Program-made: the position numbers and the translations under genes
Part shown: piece after piece, positions 28,489 to 37,800 of the stretch
How the letters are laid out: every line of letters starts with the position of its first letter
Numbering within the stretch: position 1 is the stretch's first letter
NCBI GenBank assembly: GCA_017557435.1
Contig: JAFYYR010000004.1
Coordinates: 62,001 to 126,000, forward strand
DNA: 64,000 bases
From: Pseudobutyrivibrio sp.
Lineage (GTDB): Bacteria; Bacillota; Clostridia; Lachnospirales; Lachnospiraceae
Direction of reading: 5' to 3'
Notes under the pieces: generated by a model
What the model was told of the DNA's origin: nothing
The model's input: only the letters and a program-made list of their open reading frames with translations
Database searches by the model: none

Positions 28489-28547
28489 ACAAAATTCCTT
28501 TATAATTTATAGTATAAATATACCGCACTTTGCATATAATTTCCATT

Positions 28548-28583
28548 AAAAATAAAAGAACAGCCACACAAGGTGACTGTTCT
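28548..28583 (-). terminator. rplS terminator
   Basis: GAACAG (28558-28563) pairs with CTGTTC (28577-28582), extended by CCAC/GTG. The minus strand continues TTTTATTTTT. Confidence 0.85.
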
Positions 28584-28596
28584 ACTTATTTCGAGA

Positions 28597-28947
28597 TTAG
28601 ATTCTCTCCTTAACCTTTGCCTTCTTACCTGTAAGATCTCTGAGGTAGTAAAGCTTAGCTCTACGAACCTTACCCTTACGGATAACTTCGATCTTCTCAA
28701 CGTTAGGGCTGTGAAGTGGCCAAGTCTTCTCTACGCCTACACCGTTAGATGACTTACGAACTGTGAATGTCTCACGGTTGCTTCCACCCTGTCTCTTAAT
28801 AACTGTACCCTCGAATACCTGTGTACGAGTACGGTTACCCTCAACGATACGGCCATAAACCTTTACAGTGTCACCTACCTGAAACTCAGGTAACTCTGCC
28901 TTAAGCTCAGCAGCTTCAATGTTTCTAATAATCTCGTTTGCGTTCAT
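28597..28947 (-). CDS. rplS: 50S ribosomal protein L19
   Basis: L19 sits at the interface of the 30S and 50S subunits. The 116 residues include the family core [20 protein letters not shown], the [20 protein letters not shown] segment and a basic C-terminus. An AGGAGG site precedes the ATG. It has its own promoter inside the 3' end of trmD and a strong terminator after it, so it can be made apart from the upstream operon. In many Firmicutes rplS has an autoregulatory leader; the 80-nt leader here is a candidate, but I could not identify its fold. Confidence 0.99.
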   Translation of the reverse strand: MNANEIIRNIEAAELKAELPEFQVGDTVKVYGRIVEGNRTRTQVFEGTVIKRQGGSNRETFTVRKSSNGVGVEKTWPLHSPNVEKIEVIRKGKVRRAKLYYLRDLTGKKAKVKERI

Positions 28948-29031
28948 TTTAAATCCTCCTAAACACTCGCGACGTTCTTGAAATACTTTATTGTAAATCA
29001 GCGGACCATCTCTTCTTTTAGCAACTATAGT

Positions 29032-29060
29032 ATAATAACACGGTTAATCCTATTAATCAA
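29032..29060 (-). promoter_or_regulatory. rplS promoter within the trmD 3' end
   Basis: On the minus strand TTGATT (29055-29060) and TATTAT (29032-29037) are 17 bp apart. The -35 box lies in the last trmD codons. Confidence 0.6.
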
Positions 29061-29754
29061 CCGAATTTTCCAAATATTTTTGATATAAATCAGGTCTTCT
29101 TTCTTTTGTTCGCTCAATAGACTGCTCCTTGCGCCAAGCATCTACCTTAGCATGGTCTCCAGAAAGCAAAATAGGTGGAACCCTTCTGTCATTCCAGATT
29201 TCTGGTCTAGAATACTGCGGATACTCAAGTAAATTGTTCTCTAAAGACTCATCCTCACCGGATTCTGAATTGGTAAGAACACCTGGAACCATTCTAGATA
29301 TAGCATCTATCATAACCAGACTTGGAAGTTCACCACCAGTAAGAACATAATCACCTATAGAATAATATTCATCTACGATTTCCTCTAAAACACGCTCATC
29401 GATACCCTCATAGTGCCCGCATAAAAGACAAATATCCTCCTTAAGTGCCAGCTCCTTAGCATCAGACTGATTAAATAGCTTGCCCTGTGGAGTTAGATAA
29501 ATACAGTGAACTTTATGTCCTGCCTTTTCACAAACGGCCTTGTATGCATCGTAAATAGGCTGTGCCTGCATTACCATACCAGCTCCACCACCATATGGAT
29601 AATCGTCTACCTTTTTATGCTTATCAAGAGTGTAATCTCGGATATTAATTGCCTCAAAGGATATAGAACCAGCCTTTGAAGCACGGCCTAAAATGCTGGT
29701 ATTTAGAGCATCTTCAATCATCTCAGGAAATAATGTTAAAATGTAATACTTCAT
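29053..29754 (-). CDS. trmD: tRNA (guanine-N1)-methyltransferase TrmD
   Basis: TrmD methylates G37 of tRNAs with SAM, preventing frameshifts. The 233 residues show the knotted SPOUT fold hallmarks: YYILTLFPEMIEDAL at the start, YGGGAGMVMQ, and LLCGHYEGIDERV with YSIGDYVLTGGELP. It follows rimM by one base, as in most bacteria, and precedes rplS. Length and motifs are standard. Confidence 0.98.
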   Translation of the reverse strand: MKYYILTLFPEMIEDALNTSILGRASKAGSISFEAINIRDYTLDKHKKVDDYPYGGGAGMVMQAQPIYDAYKAVCEKAGHKVHCIYLTPQGKLFNQSDAKELALKEDICLLCGHYEGIDERVLEEIVDEYYSIGDYVLTGGELPSLVMIDAISRMVPGVLTNSESGEDESLENNLLEYPQYSRPEIWNDRRVPPILLSGDHAKVDAWRKEQSIERTKERRPDLYQKYLENSVD

Positions 29755-29755
29755 A

Positions 29756-30274
29756 TTAGTCCATCAATCCTTCCAATAAATGAATGTCCACTCTGCCGCC
29801 TTCTATATCAACATTTAAAATGCAATCCTTAATAGCTGGAACTAAAACAGTCTTTCCATTTTCAAGAGTGATTTCGTATACATCATTGGCACCAGTTTCC
29901 ATAACATCAGAAATAGTACCGAACTTCTTATCAGAATCAGTGTCGACATATACCTCACAGCCAATCAAGTCAGCGATAAAGTATTCGTCGTCCTTAAGGG
30001 CTACTCTATTTTCCTTGGTGACATAGAGCCCCTGTCCCTTGTACTTTTCAATATCATTGATATTATCAATACCCTTGAATTTAAGAATAACAAGATTCTT
30101 CTGAGGACGAGCATTCTCTACCTCAAGGCTAATAAAGCCATCCTTGCCTCCATCTAAAAGCAAGTTCTTCATATTCTTAAAACGGGATATATCATCAGTA
30201 AGTGGGTATACTTTTACCTCGCCTCTAATTCCGTGTGTCTGTGTAATTGATCCTACTTGATATAAATCTTCCAA
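29756..30274 (-). CDS. rimM: 16S rRNA processing protein RimM
   Basis: RimM helps mature the 30S head domain and binds ribosomal protein S19. The 172-residue protein has the N-terminal RimM beta-barrel (QVGSITQTHGIRGEVKVYP) and the PRC-barrel domain (DEYFIADLIGCEVY to VLVPAIKDCILNVD). It is one base upstream of trmD. A terminator lies between it and khpA, so its expression may be partly uncoupled from the genes before it. Confidence 0.97.
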   Translation of the reverse strand: MEDLYQVGSITQTHGIRGEVKVYPLTDDISRFKNMKNLLLDGGKDGFISLEVENARPQKNLVILKFKGIDNINDIEKYKGQGLYVTKENRVALKDDEYFIADLIGCEVYVDTDSDKKFGTISDVMETGANDVYEITLENGKTVLVPAIKDCILNVDIEGGRVDIHLLEGLMD

Positions 30275-30291
30275 ATTGTACTCCTATTAAG

Positions 30292-30319
30292 TAAAACGGG
30301 CCTGATAAAAATCAGGCCC
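30292..30319 (-). terminator. Internal terminator between khpA and rimM
   Basis: GGGCCTGAT (30298-30306) and ATCAGGCCC (30311-30319) form a perfect 9-bp stem with a 4-base loop, followed on the minus strand by GTTTTAC. It lies within an otherwise continuous ribosomal operon, so it may be an attenuator. Confidence 0.8.
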
Positions 30320-30325
30320 AAATAA

Positions 30326-30565
30326 CTAGTCAACGTCTACAATATCAACGATAACCTTCTTGTCAATCTTTGAGGCTGCAGCCTTTACTACAGCGCGGAT
30401 AGCCTTGGCAATTCTGCCCTGCTTTCCAATAACCTTACCCATATCAGAAGGGGCAACGCGAAGCTCAACAACAATTGACTTAGCGTCTTCCTTTTCTGAA
30501 ACTACAACCTCCTCAGGATTGTCTACAAGTGACTTAGCAATTACTTCAACTAATTCTTTCATCAC
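30326..30565 (-). CDS. khpA: KH-domain RNA-binding protein KhpA
   Basis: A 79-residue single KH-domain protein with the GxxG loop in MGKVIGKQGRIAKAIRAV. KhpA binds RNA and in Gram-positives pairs with KhpB (EloR/Jag) in control of cell elongation. It lies between rpsP and rimM in the usual order. The role here is inferred from the family. Confidence 0.95.
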   Translation of the reverse strand: MMKELVEVIAKSLVDNPEEVVVSEKEDAKSIVVELRVAPSDMGKVIGKQGRIAKAIRAVVKAAASKIDKKVIVDIVDVD

Positions 30566-30590
30566 TATTATCCTTTTCCTTTCGAGATGT

Positions 30591-30833
30591 TTACTGAACG
30601 CCTGCCTGCTTGAAAAGTCTAGCTACTGTCTCAGTTGGCTTTGCACCGTTAGCAATCCACTTCTTAGCTGCCTCTGCATCAACTGTAACCTCAGCTGGCT
30701 CCTGATTTGGATCGTATGTACCGATCTCGTCGATATTTCTACCATCACGTGGTGCTCTTGCATCTGCTACAACGATTCTGTAGATTGGTCTCTTCTTCTG
30801 ACCCATTCTCTTTAATCTAATCTTTACTGCCAT
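30591..30833 (-). CDS. rpsP: 30S ribosomal protein S16
   Basis: S16 is an early-assembly protein of the small subunit. The 80 residues begin [20 protein letters not shown] and contain DARAPRDGR and [14 protein letters not shown], all characteristic. An AGGAGG site precedes the ATG. It is downstream of ffh and upstream of khpA, the classic order. Confidence 0.99.
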   Translation of the reverse strand: MAVKIRLKRMGQKKRPIYRIVVADARAPRDGRNIDEIGTYDPNQEPAEVTVDAEAAKKWIANGAKPTETVARLFKQAGVQ

Positions 30834-30880
30834 TTTTATTTCCTCCTAAAAACAATAAATATAAAATAAATGGTTATGGA

Positions 30881-32218
30881 CTAAAATGGAAAACGCATTC
30901 CGCGTCGACCCTTGCCTATCATATTTGGCATTTGTTTCATCATCTTCTTTGATTGCTCAAATTGTTTAATGAAACGATTTACCTCTGCTATATCTAAACC
31001 AGCTCCAGCAGCAATTCTGTGCTTTCTGCTAGGATTTAGTAATTTTGGATTCTCACGCTCAGCAGGTGTCATTGAAAGAATGATTGCCTCTATATGAGCA
31101 AGCTTCTTATCATCCACTGCATTTTCAAGCTGTGCCATCTGTGATGAATTAATACCAGGCATCATACCAAGTATAGAGGTAAGACCTCCAAGCTTCTTCA
31201 TCTGAGCCATAGATGTGAGATAATCATTGAAATCAAAGGAAGCCTTTTTAACCTTTTTAGAAAGGGCAAGTGCTGCATCCTTATCAATCTCTGCCTCTGC
31301 CTTCTCGATGAGTGAAAGTACATCACCCATTCCAAGGATACGGCTGGCCATACGGTCTGGATGGAACTGCTCTAAATCAGAAAGCTTCTCTCCCATACCA
31401 GCGTATAAAATAGGCTTACCAGTGACAGCCTTAATAGAAAGGGCTGCACCGCCTCGTGTATCACCATCGAGCTTAGTGATGATGACACCGTCAATGCCAA
31501 TCTTCTCATCGAATGTCTGGGATACATTAACAGCATCCTGACCTGTCATGGCATCAACTACTAAAATTGTATTGAGAATACCGATATTGCTCTTGATTGA
31601 CTCAAGCTCATTCATCATATCCTCATCTATATGAAGACGGCCGGCGGTATCGAAGATAACCACATCAAATCCGTTCTTCTTAGCGTAATCCATTGCCTCT
31701 TTGGCAATCTTAAGTGGCTTTTCCTGTCCTAGTGAAAAGACCTCAACATCTTGCTTTTTACCATTGACCTGTAACTGCTCAATAGCGGCTGGTCTATAAA
31801 TATCACAAGCTACAAGAAGTGGCTTCTTGCCTCGCTGCTTAACCTTGCCAGCAAGCTTAGCTGTGGTGGTAGTCTTACCAGCACCCTGGAGACCAACCAT
31901 CATAATAGTAGTGATGGCGCCACCTGTACCATAAGTAATATCTGTAACCTCAGAGCCCATAAGATTAACAAGCTCTTCGTTAACTATCTTAATAACCATC
32001 TGGCCTGGATTAAGGCCATTCATCACATCGGAACCAATAGCTCGCTCTGTGACAGTATTTGTAAATTGCTTTACAACTTTAAAATTAACGTCCGCCTCAA
32101 GAAGGGCCATCTTAACTTCTTTTAATGCTGCCTTAACATCAGCCTCGCTAAGTCTACCCTTGCTTCTAAGATTCTTAAAAACCCCTTGAAGCTTTTCTGA
32201 AAGTGAATCAAAAGCCAT
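30881..32218 (-). CDS. ffh: Signal recognition particle protein Ffh (SRP54)
   Basis: Ffh binds signal sequences on ribosomes and delivers them to FtsY. The NG GTPase domain has GLQGAGKTTTTAKLAG, DTAGRLHIDE and TKLDGDTRGGAALS. The methionine-rich M domain (about 325-445) has LGGLTSILGMMPGIN and ends in SKKMMKQMPNMIGKGRR. It follows ylxM by 3 bp. Its partner RNA gene was not found in the window; FtsY is encoded at 33926-34852. Confidence 0.99.
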   Translation of the reverse strand: MAFDSLSEKLQGVFKNLRSKGRLSEADVKAALKEVKMALLEADVNFKVVKQFTNTVTERAIGSDVMNGLNPGQMVIKIVNEELVNLMGSEVTDITYGTGGAITTIMMVGLQGAGKTTTTAKLAGKVKQRGKKPLLVACDIYRPAAIEQLQVNGKKQDVEVFSLGQEKPLKIAKEAMDYAKKNGFDVVIFDTAGRLHIDEDMMNELESIKSNIGILNTILVVDAMTGQDAVNVSQTFDEKIGIDGVIITKLDGDTRGGAALSIKAVTGKPILYAGMGEKLSDLEQFHPDRMASRILGMGDVLSLIEKAEAEIDKDAALALSKKVKKASFDFNDYLTSMAQMKKLGGLTSILGMMPGINSSQMAQLENAVDDKKLAHIEAIILSMTPAERENPKLLNPSRKHRIAAGAGLDIAEVNRFIKQFEQSKKMMKQMPNMIGKGRRGMRFPF

Positions 32219-32221
32219 ATA

Positions 32222-32557
32222 TTATAATTCCTCTAAAATCAAACTAGAAAGTCGGGAAATCTCTGCTAAAGTATCTGCATCGGCATCCCCTTTAGTCAAT
32301 TCATTAATAGAAATGACGTCTGTTCTAATATTCATAAACTTTTCAACTAGGTGAAGCTTCGCTTCGTATTCTTCTAACTGATGGTCCACACGCTTAAGTA
32401 AGTCATGAACACCCTGTCTAGAAATAGAAAGAGTATCAGCTATCTCTGATAAAGACAAATCATCTAAAACACTCATCTCATAAACACTACGCTGACGCTC
32501 CGTGAGAAGCTCGCCATAGAAATCATATAAAAATCCTGATTTAATCTTATCTTCCAT
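32222..32557 (-). CDS. ylxM: YlxM family DNA-binding protein (UPF0122)
   Basis: A 111-residue helix-turn-helix protein with YELSVLDDLSLSEIAD-like and ISRQGVHDLLKRVDHQL segments, as in sigma-region-4 type domains. YlxM is always linked to ffh and has been tied to SRP in streptococci; its detailed role is unclear. The upstream promoter is unusual in carrying a palindrome on the -35 box. Confidence 0.95.
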   Translation of the reverse strand: MEDKIKSGFLYDFYGELLTERQRSVYEMSVLDDLSLSEIADTLSISRQGVHDLLKRVDHQLEEYEAKLHLVEKFMNIRTDVISINELTKGDADADTLAEISRLSSLILEEL

Positions 32558-32581
32558 GACTCTCCTTTATCACCGGAGAAT

Positions 32582-32610
32582 AATATACTATATATAAAAA
32601 GGAGTGTCAA
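32582..32610 (-). promoter_or_regulatory. ylxM-ffh promoter
   Basis: A consensus -35 TTGACA (32605-32610) and TATATT (32582-32587) are 17 bp apart on the minus strand, 25 bp before the ylxM ATG. Confidence 0.85.
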
Positions 32611-32626
32611 GTACTTTTACTTGACA
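32605..32626. promoter_or_regulatory. Palindrome over the ylxM-ffh -35 box
   Basis: TGTCAAGTA-CTTT-TACTTGACA is a perfect 9-bp inverted repeat. One arm contains the -35 hexamer itself, so a bound protein would block RNA polymerase. Which regulator binds is unknown. Confidence 0.6.
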
Positions 32627-32630
32627 GTAG

Positions 32631-32667
32631 AAAAAAAAAGAAAGATGGTCAAAAAAACCATCTTTCT
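32631..32667 (-). terminator. ilvA terminator
   Basis: AGAAAGATGGT (32639-32649) pairs with ACCATCTTTCT (32657-32667). The minus strand continues with a run of nine T residues. Confidence 0.92.
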
Positions 32668-32675
32668 CATATTAT

Positions 32676-33887
32676 TTATAAAGATGTTCTAACGATTCTA
32701 GGCTTATATCCGCCCTCATCTAACGCATCAAGAATCTGCTGCTTGTGCTCTGGACCAAAGGCCTCAAGAGTAATACGAAGCTCAACAGCTGCTGAACGAT
32801 TTGTAGTAACAAACTGGTTATGCTCAAGCTTAATAACATTACCCTGATTATCAGCTATTACCTGAGCAACCTTAGCAAGCATACCTGGCTTATCTGGAAG
32901 AAGGACAGAAACTGTAAAGATCCTATCTCTAAAAATAAGTCCCTGCTGAACAACTGATGACATTGTAATGACATCCATGTTACCACCAGAAAGAATAGAT
33001 ACAACTCTCTTATCCTTAAATCCAAGGTGATTAAGGGCTGCAACTGTAAGAAGTCCAGAATTCTCAACAATCATCTTGTGATTTTCAACCATATCAAGGA
33101 ATGCAACAATAAGCTCATCATCATCTACAGTGATAATCTCATCAATATTCTCCTGAAGGTATGGGAATATTTTAGTACCTGGTGTCTTAACTGCAGTACC
33201 ATCAGCAATAGTATTAACAGAAGGAAGAGTAGAAACCTCTCCTTTTGCAAATGATTCCTTAAGGGAAGCTGCACCACTAGGCTCAACACCGATAACCTTA
33301 ATCTTAGGGTTAAGAAGCTTAGCAAGTGTAGAAACACCAGTAGCAAGTCCGCCGCCGCCAATTGGAACAAGAATATACTCAACAAGTGGAAGTTCCTTAA
33401 ATACTTCCATTGCAATAGTACCCTGTCCTGTTGCAACAGCTAAATCATCGAATGGATGAATAAAAGTATAACCATGCTCATCGGCAAGCTTGTAAGCATA
33501 CTCGCAAGCCTCGTCGTAAACATCTCCGTACAATACAACATCAGCGCCGTAGCTCTTAGTACGATTAACCTTAATCAAAGGTGTTGTTGTTGGCATAACG
33601 ATTGTAGCCTTAACTCCGTACTTAGATGCTGCGTAAGCAACACCCTGAGCGTGATTACCAGCAGATGCTGTAATAAGTCCCTTACTTCTCTCCTCATCAG
33701 TAAGTGTGCTAATCTTGTAATAAGCACCTCTTAACTTGTAAGCTCCAGTAAGCTGCATATTCTCTGGCTTAAGATAAACCATATTGCCGCTTTTCTCGCT
33801 GAAGTAATCGCTGTAAACAAGCTTTGTCTCATGTGTGACCTCAGTAACAATCTTTGAGGCTTCTTCAAATTTGTCCAATGTAAGCAT
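32676..33887 (-). CDS. ilvA: Threonine ammonia-lyase (threonine dehydratase) with ACT domain
   Basis: A PLP enzyme that deaminates threonine to 2-oxobutanoate and ammonia. The PLP lysine is K51 in TGAYKLRGAYYK; the phosphate loop is PIGGGGLATG. An ACT-type regulatory domain covers about residues 325-403 (FTVSVLLPDKPGMLAKVAQV). With 403 residues it matches the one-ACT type, so it could be biosynthetic (isoleucine) or catabolic; no other ilv gene is near. It lies 38 bp after ftsY and is followed by a strong terminator, so it may ride at the end of the rnc-smc-ftsY unit. Confidence 0.93.
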   Translation of the reverse strand: MLTLDKFEEASKIVTEVTHETKLVYSDYFSEKSGNMVYLKPENMQLTGAYKLRGAYYKISTLTDEERSKGLITASAGNHAQGVAYAASKYGVKATIVMPTTTPLIKVNRTKSYGADVVLYGDVYDEACEYAYKLADEHGYTFIHPFDDLAVATGQGTIAMEVFKELPLVEYILVPIGGGGLATGVSTLAKLLNPKIKVIGVEPSGAASLKESFAKGEVSTLPSVNTIADGTAVKTPGTKIFPYLQENIDEIITVDDDELIVAFLDMVENHKMIVENSGLLTVAALNHLGFKDKRVVSILSGGNMDVITMSSVVQQGLIFRDRIFTVSVLLPDKPGMLAKVAQVIADNQGNVIKLEHNQFVTTNRSAAVELRITLEAFGPEHKQQILDALDEGGYKPRIVRTSL

Positions 33888-33925
33888 GATTTCTTCTCCC
33901 TATTGCTATATATGATTACAAGTGT

Positions 33926-34852
33926 CTATTCTGAGTAAAACAATGCGTTGACGAATTCCTCTGGATTAAACTTCTCCAAATCATCAATTGTTTCACCGAC
34001 ACCAATATATTTTACTGGCAATTTTAACTCAGATTGTATTGCAATTGCAATACCTCCTTTGGCTGTTCCGTCAAGTTTTGTGAGTACAATGCCAGAAATA
34101 TCTGTAACCTCAGAAAATTCTTTAGCTTGAACAAGGGCATTTTGACCTGTAGTACCATCAAGTACAATGAGAGTCTCTCTATATGCCTCTGGAAATTCCT
34201 TTGAAATAGTACTGTTAATCTTAGAAAGTTCGTTCATAAGATTCTTTTTGTTGTGAAGACGTCCAGCTGTATCAACAAGAAGAACATCTACTCCTCTAGC
34301 CTTAGCCGCATGGACAGCATCAAACACAACTGCAGCTGGATCAGACCCCTCAGGCCCGCCTACAAAATCAACACCTGCCCTGTTAGCCCATTCCTTAAGC
34401 TGATCAGAAGCAGCTGCTCTAAAGGTATCAGCTCCTGCAACCATAACCTTTTTACCGGCAGCAGTAAGCTTACCTGCTAGCTTTCCAATAGTTGTAGTCT
34501 TACCTACACCATTGACACCAATAACAAGTACTACGCTTGTCTTATTCTCAAAATCATAGGATGTAGCATCAAGAGCCATCTGCTGTTTGATTTCATTAAT
34601 AAGGAACTCCTTACACTCTGTAGGCTCCTTGATATGTTCCTTTTTAACTGCATCCTTAAGATCATCAATAATGGTCTCGGTGGTGCGAACGCCTATATCA
34701 CCCATGATAAGGACTTCTTCAAGTTCCTCATAGAAGTCCTCATCAATATTTGTAAATCCATTAAATATATAATCCATGGATTTAATAAAATTGTCTCTTG
34801 TCTTAGTCAGGCCCTTAATAAGGCGCTGCCAAAATGGAATTTTCTCTGCCAT
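33926..34852 (-). CDS. ftsY: SRP receptor FtsY
   Basis: FtsY is the membrane-associated receptor GTPase for the signal recognition particle. It shows GVNGVGKTTTIGKLAG, GADTFRAAASDQL, DTAGRLHNKKNLM and TKLDGTAKGGIAI. I start at the ATG at 34852 (308 residues); an in-frame TTG at 34858 is also possible. There is no long acidic A domain, as is usual in Firmicutes. It follows smc closely, in the conserved rnc-smc-ftsY order. Confidence 0.98.
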   Translation of the reverse strand: MAEKIPFWQRLIKGLTKTRDNFIKSMDYIFNGFTNIDEDFYEELEEVLIMGDIGVRTTETIIDDLKDAVKKEHIKEPTECKEFLINEIKQQMALDATSYDFENKTSVVLVIGVNGVGKTTTIGKLAGKLTAAGKKVMVAGADTFRAAASDQLKEWANRAGVDFVGGPEGSDPAAVVFDAVHAAKARGVDVLLVDTAGRLHNKKNLMNELSKINSTISKEFPEAYRETLIVLDGTTGQNALVQAKEFSEVTDISGIVLTKLDGTAKGGIAIAIQSELKLPVKYIGVGETIDDLEKFNPEEFVNALFYSE

Positions 34853-34864
34853 AATCAATCTCTA

Positions 34865-37800
34865 TTAGTCATCTAACTGTGCTTCAATAAGGTTAACTGA
34901 TACAAGTGCAGATACACCCTTTTCCTGCATTGTAATACCGAAAAGTCTATCTGCTGCGTTCATAGTACCTCTACGGTGAGTGATAACAATGAACTGAGTG
35001 TTTTTTGTAAGCTTGTGCAAATAATTAGCAAAACGATCTACGTTAGCATCATCAAGAGCCGCCTCAATCTCGTCTAATAGACAGAATGGAGAAGGCTTAA
35101 GATTCTGGATTGCAAATAATAATGCAATAGCTGTAAGTGATTTCTCACCACCGGACATCTGCATCATATTGATAAGCTTCTTTCCTGGTGGCTGAGCATT
35201 AATAATGATACCTGTCTCAAGAAGGTCATCCTCATCAACAAGCTCAAGTGTACCATGACCACCTCCAAAGAGCTCCTTGAAGGAAGCATCAAACTGCTTC
35301 TTAATATCCTTGAATCCCTCGGCAAACTGCTTTCTCATTCCCTCATCAAGCTCATCAATAATACGAACGAGAGAAGCCTCTGCTTCTACCAAATCATCAT
35401 GCTGCCCCTTAAGGAAGTTGTAACGCTCAGAAAGCTCCTTGAACTCCTCAATGGCATTGACATTAACATTGCCCATTGCACGGATAGCATTTTTGATTTT
35501 GTTAGCATCCTTTTTCATCTGATCTAAATCATTGTACTCAGGATCCTTAAGCTCTTCTGCAGAATGATATGTAAGCTCATACTCATTCCACATGTAATTA
35601 TTCTGATAAGAAATAGCGTCATTGATTTTCTCTTTTTGAGAATCAAGACGGAATATTTCCTTGTCTAAGTCTGATATTCTATCGGAAATCTCCTGGCGCT
35701 GCTCGAAGAAATTCTTGTGAGAATTATTGAGTGCATCACGCTTTTCAATTGTCTCCTTAATCTCAGCTTCAAGCTGACCAAATGTCTCATCAGAAGCTGA
35801 AATAGTACTCTTAATTTCCTCGATACGAGCCTTCTTAGCCTCAGTCTCCTCTTTTGTAGAGCGAGCATTCTCTTTTAATGAAGCAATATCAGCATCAGCC
35901 TTTTCAATTTCTGAATTGATACGGTCAATATTCTGCTGAACAAAGTCTACCTTTTGTCTTGCATTAGCTTCTTCAATCTGAACCTCAGACATAGTTCTAT
36001 TGACAGAAGTCTCCATATAGGTCTTCTCATCTACTTCATCAGAAAGTCGCTGAATCTCAGCCTTAAGTTCGGCTTCCTTATCATCGCTTTCCTTCTTTTC
36101 GAATTCGATTTCCTTTTTGCCAGATGCAATCTCTGTAAGCTGAGCTTCCAACTCCTCAGATTCCTTGGATAAGCCCTCATAAGCAGTAAGAGATTCTTTC
36201 TTCTGCTCATTAGCTCTATCGAGACCAAGCTTTGCTGTATTAAGAGCAATTGCTGCCTCATTTAACTTAGAAGTATTTTCTTCTCTGTCACTATCAAGAA
36301 GAGCTGCAGCAGCCTCTATATCATCAGCACGATTCTTAAGCTCATCCATATCCTTGGAAATAACATTGAGCTTCTCTTCTAATTCTTCAATCTCTCTGTT
36401 ACGTCCAAGAAGATTAGACTTGTTCTTGAAGTGACCGCCGGCCATAGAACCACCTGGTGCAAGATACTCACCATCAAGTGTAACTATATGAATGCTGTAA
36501 TTATTTTTCTTAGCAAGTGCAATGGCAGAATCAATATGATCTGTTACAACAACTCTACCAAGAAGGTATGCTATAACACCATCAAATTTGCTATCGCAAT
36601 CTACAAGTTCAGAAGCAAGGCCTAAAACACCCTTTTCTTTAAGAACTTCTGTCTTCTTAAAATTACCTCTTCCATCTACAGAAGTAAGTGGAAGGAATGT
36701 GGCACGGCCGAGCTTATTCTCTTTTAAGTAATTGATAAGCTTTTTAGCACAAGCCTCATCTGCAGTAACGATATTTTGAATGTTACCACCTAAAGCTGTC
36801 TCGATAGCCATTTCGTATTTCTTCTCTACATGAATGAGATCAGAAACAACACCTTCGATACCATCGATAACACCCTTTTGTTCCATTACCTTACGAGTAG
36901 AATTACCATATCCCTCGTATCTCTCAGCAATATTTTTAACTGATTCAAGACGAGTCTGAACACGGGCAAATTCATCCTTTTTCGCCTGTAATTTCTCAGA
37001 AGTCTCTGCTGATTTTCTCTTCCACTCAGCTGCCTTCTCAGAAAATTCCTTATCCTTATCCTGAAGCTCTAATAAGAGAGTCTGTGCATTCTTGAAATCA
37101 TCCTCAGCAAGGGCTACAGCCACATCTAAGTCCTCTTCACGAGTCTTACGCTCTAAAAGGCGCTGATTAAGCTTAGCCTTACGGATATTAGTCTGCTCAA
37201 GCATTGTCTCAAGACGCTGCTCCTTAGACTTGATGGAAGCTCTATTATTAAGAAGCTCCATAATAGCCTGGTTGTTCTGCTCGATTTTCTCATTGTTAGA
37301 AACAATAGCAGACTGGAGCTCGCTGTAATTGCCTTTAACAGAAGCAAGACGCTCTACAGCCTCCTCCAATGTCTTATCAAGGGAAGTCTTCTCATTGGCA
37401 TATTCTGCAAGCTGGCTTTCCTTATCAGCCTTTTCAGCCTCGATTTCAGCCACACGGCTAGCTAAATTCTCATCTGTAACATTAGCTGAGCGAATTTGCT
37501 CCTCTAAAAGAAGAATCTCATTTTCAAGCTTGCCCTTGAGAAGTGTAGACTCTGACTGATTCTGCTTAAGATTCTCAATCTGGGTATCAAGCTCAGTAAT
37601 CTGCTGCTCTAAAGAGTCGTACTTAACACGAATCTCTTCCTGAGCTGTCTTGCTAGATTCCATATTCTCTCTAGCAATGCTTGCATTTTTTTCAACCTCG
37701 TCTAAGTTAGCCTGTAATCTATCAACCTCGAGCATAAAAGAATTGACATCAATTCTCTTAAGCTCTTCCTTGTATTTTAAGTACTGCTTAGCATCTTCAG

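Noticed and set aside
28500-28700. 66-codon reading frame on the minus strand
   Set aside because: It overlaps rplS and its terminator in another frame and encodes no known pattern.
32676-33887. T-box or attenuator for ilvA
   Set aside because: Only 38 bp separate it from ftsY, too short for a T-box, and no specifier-like hairpin is seen.
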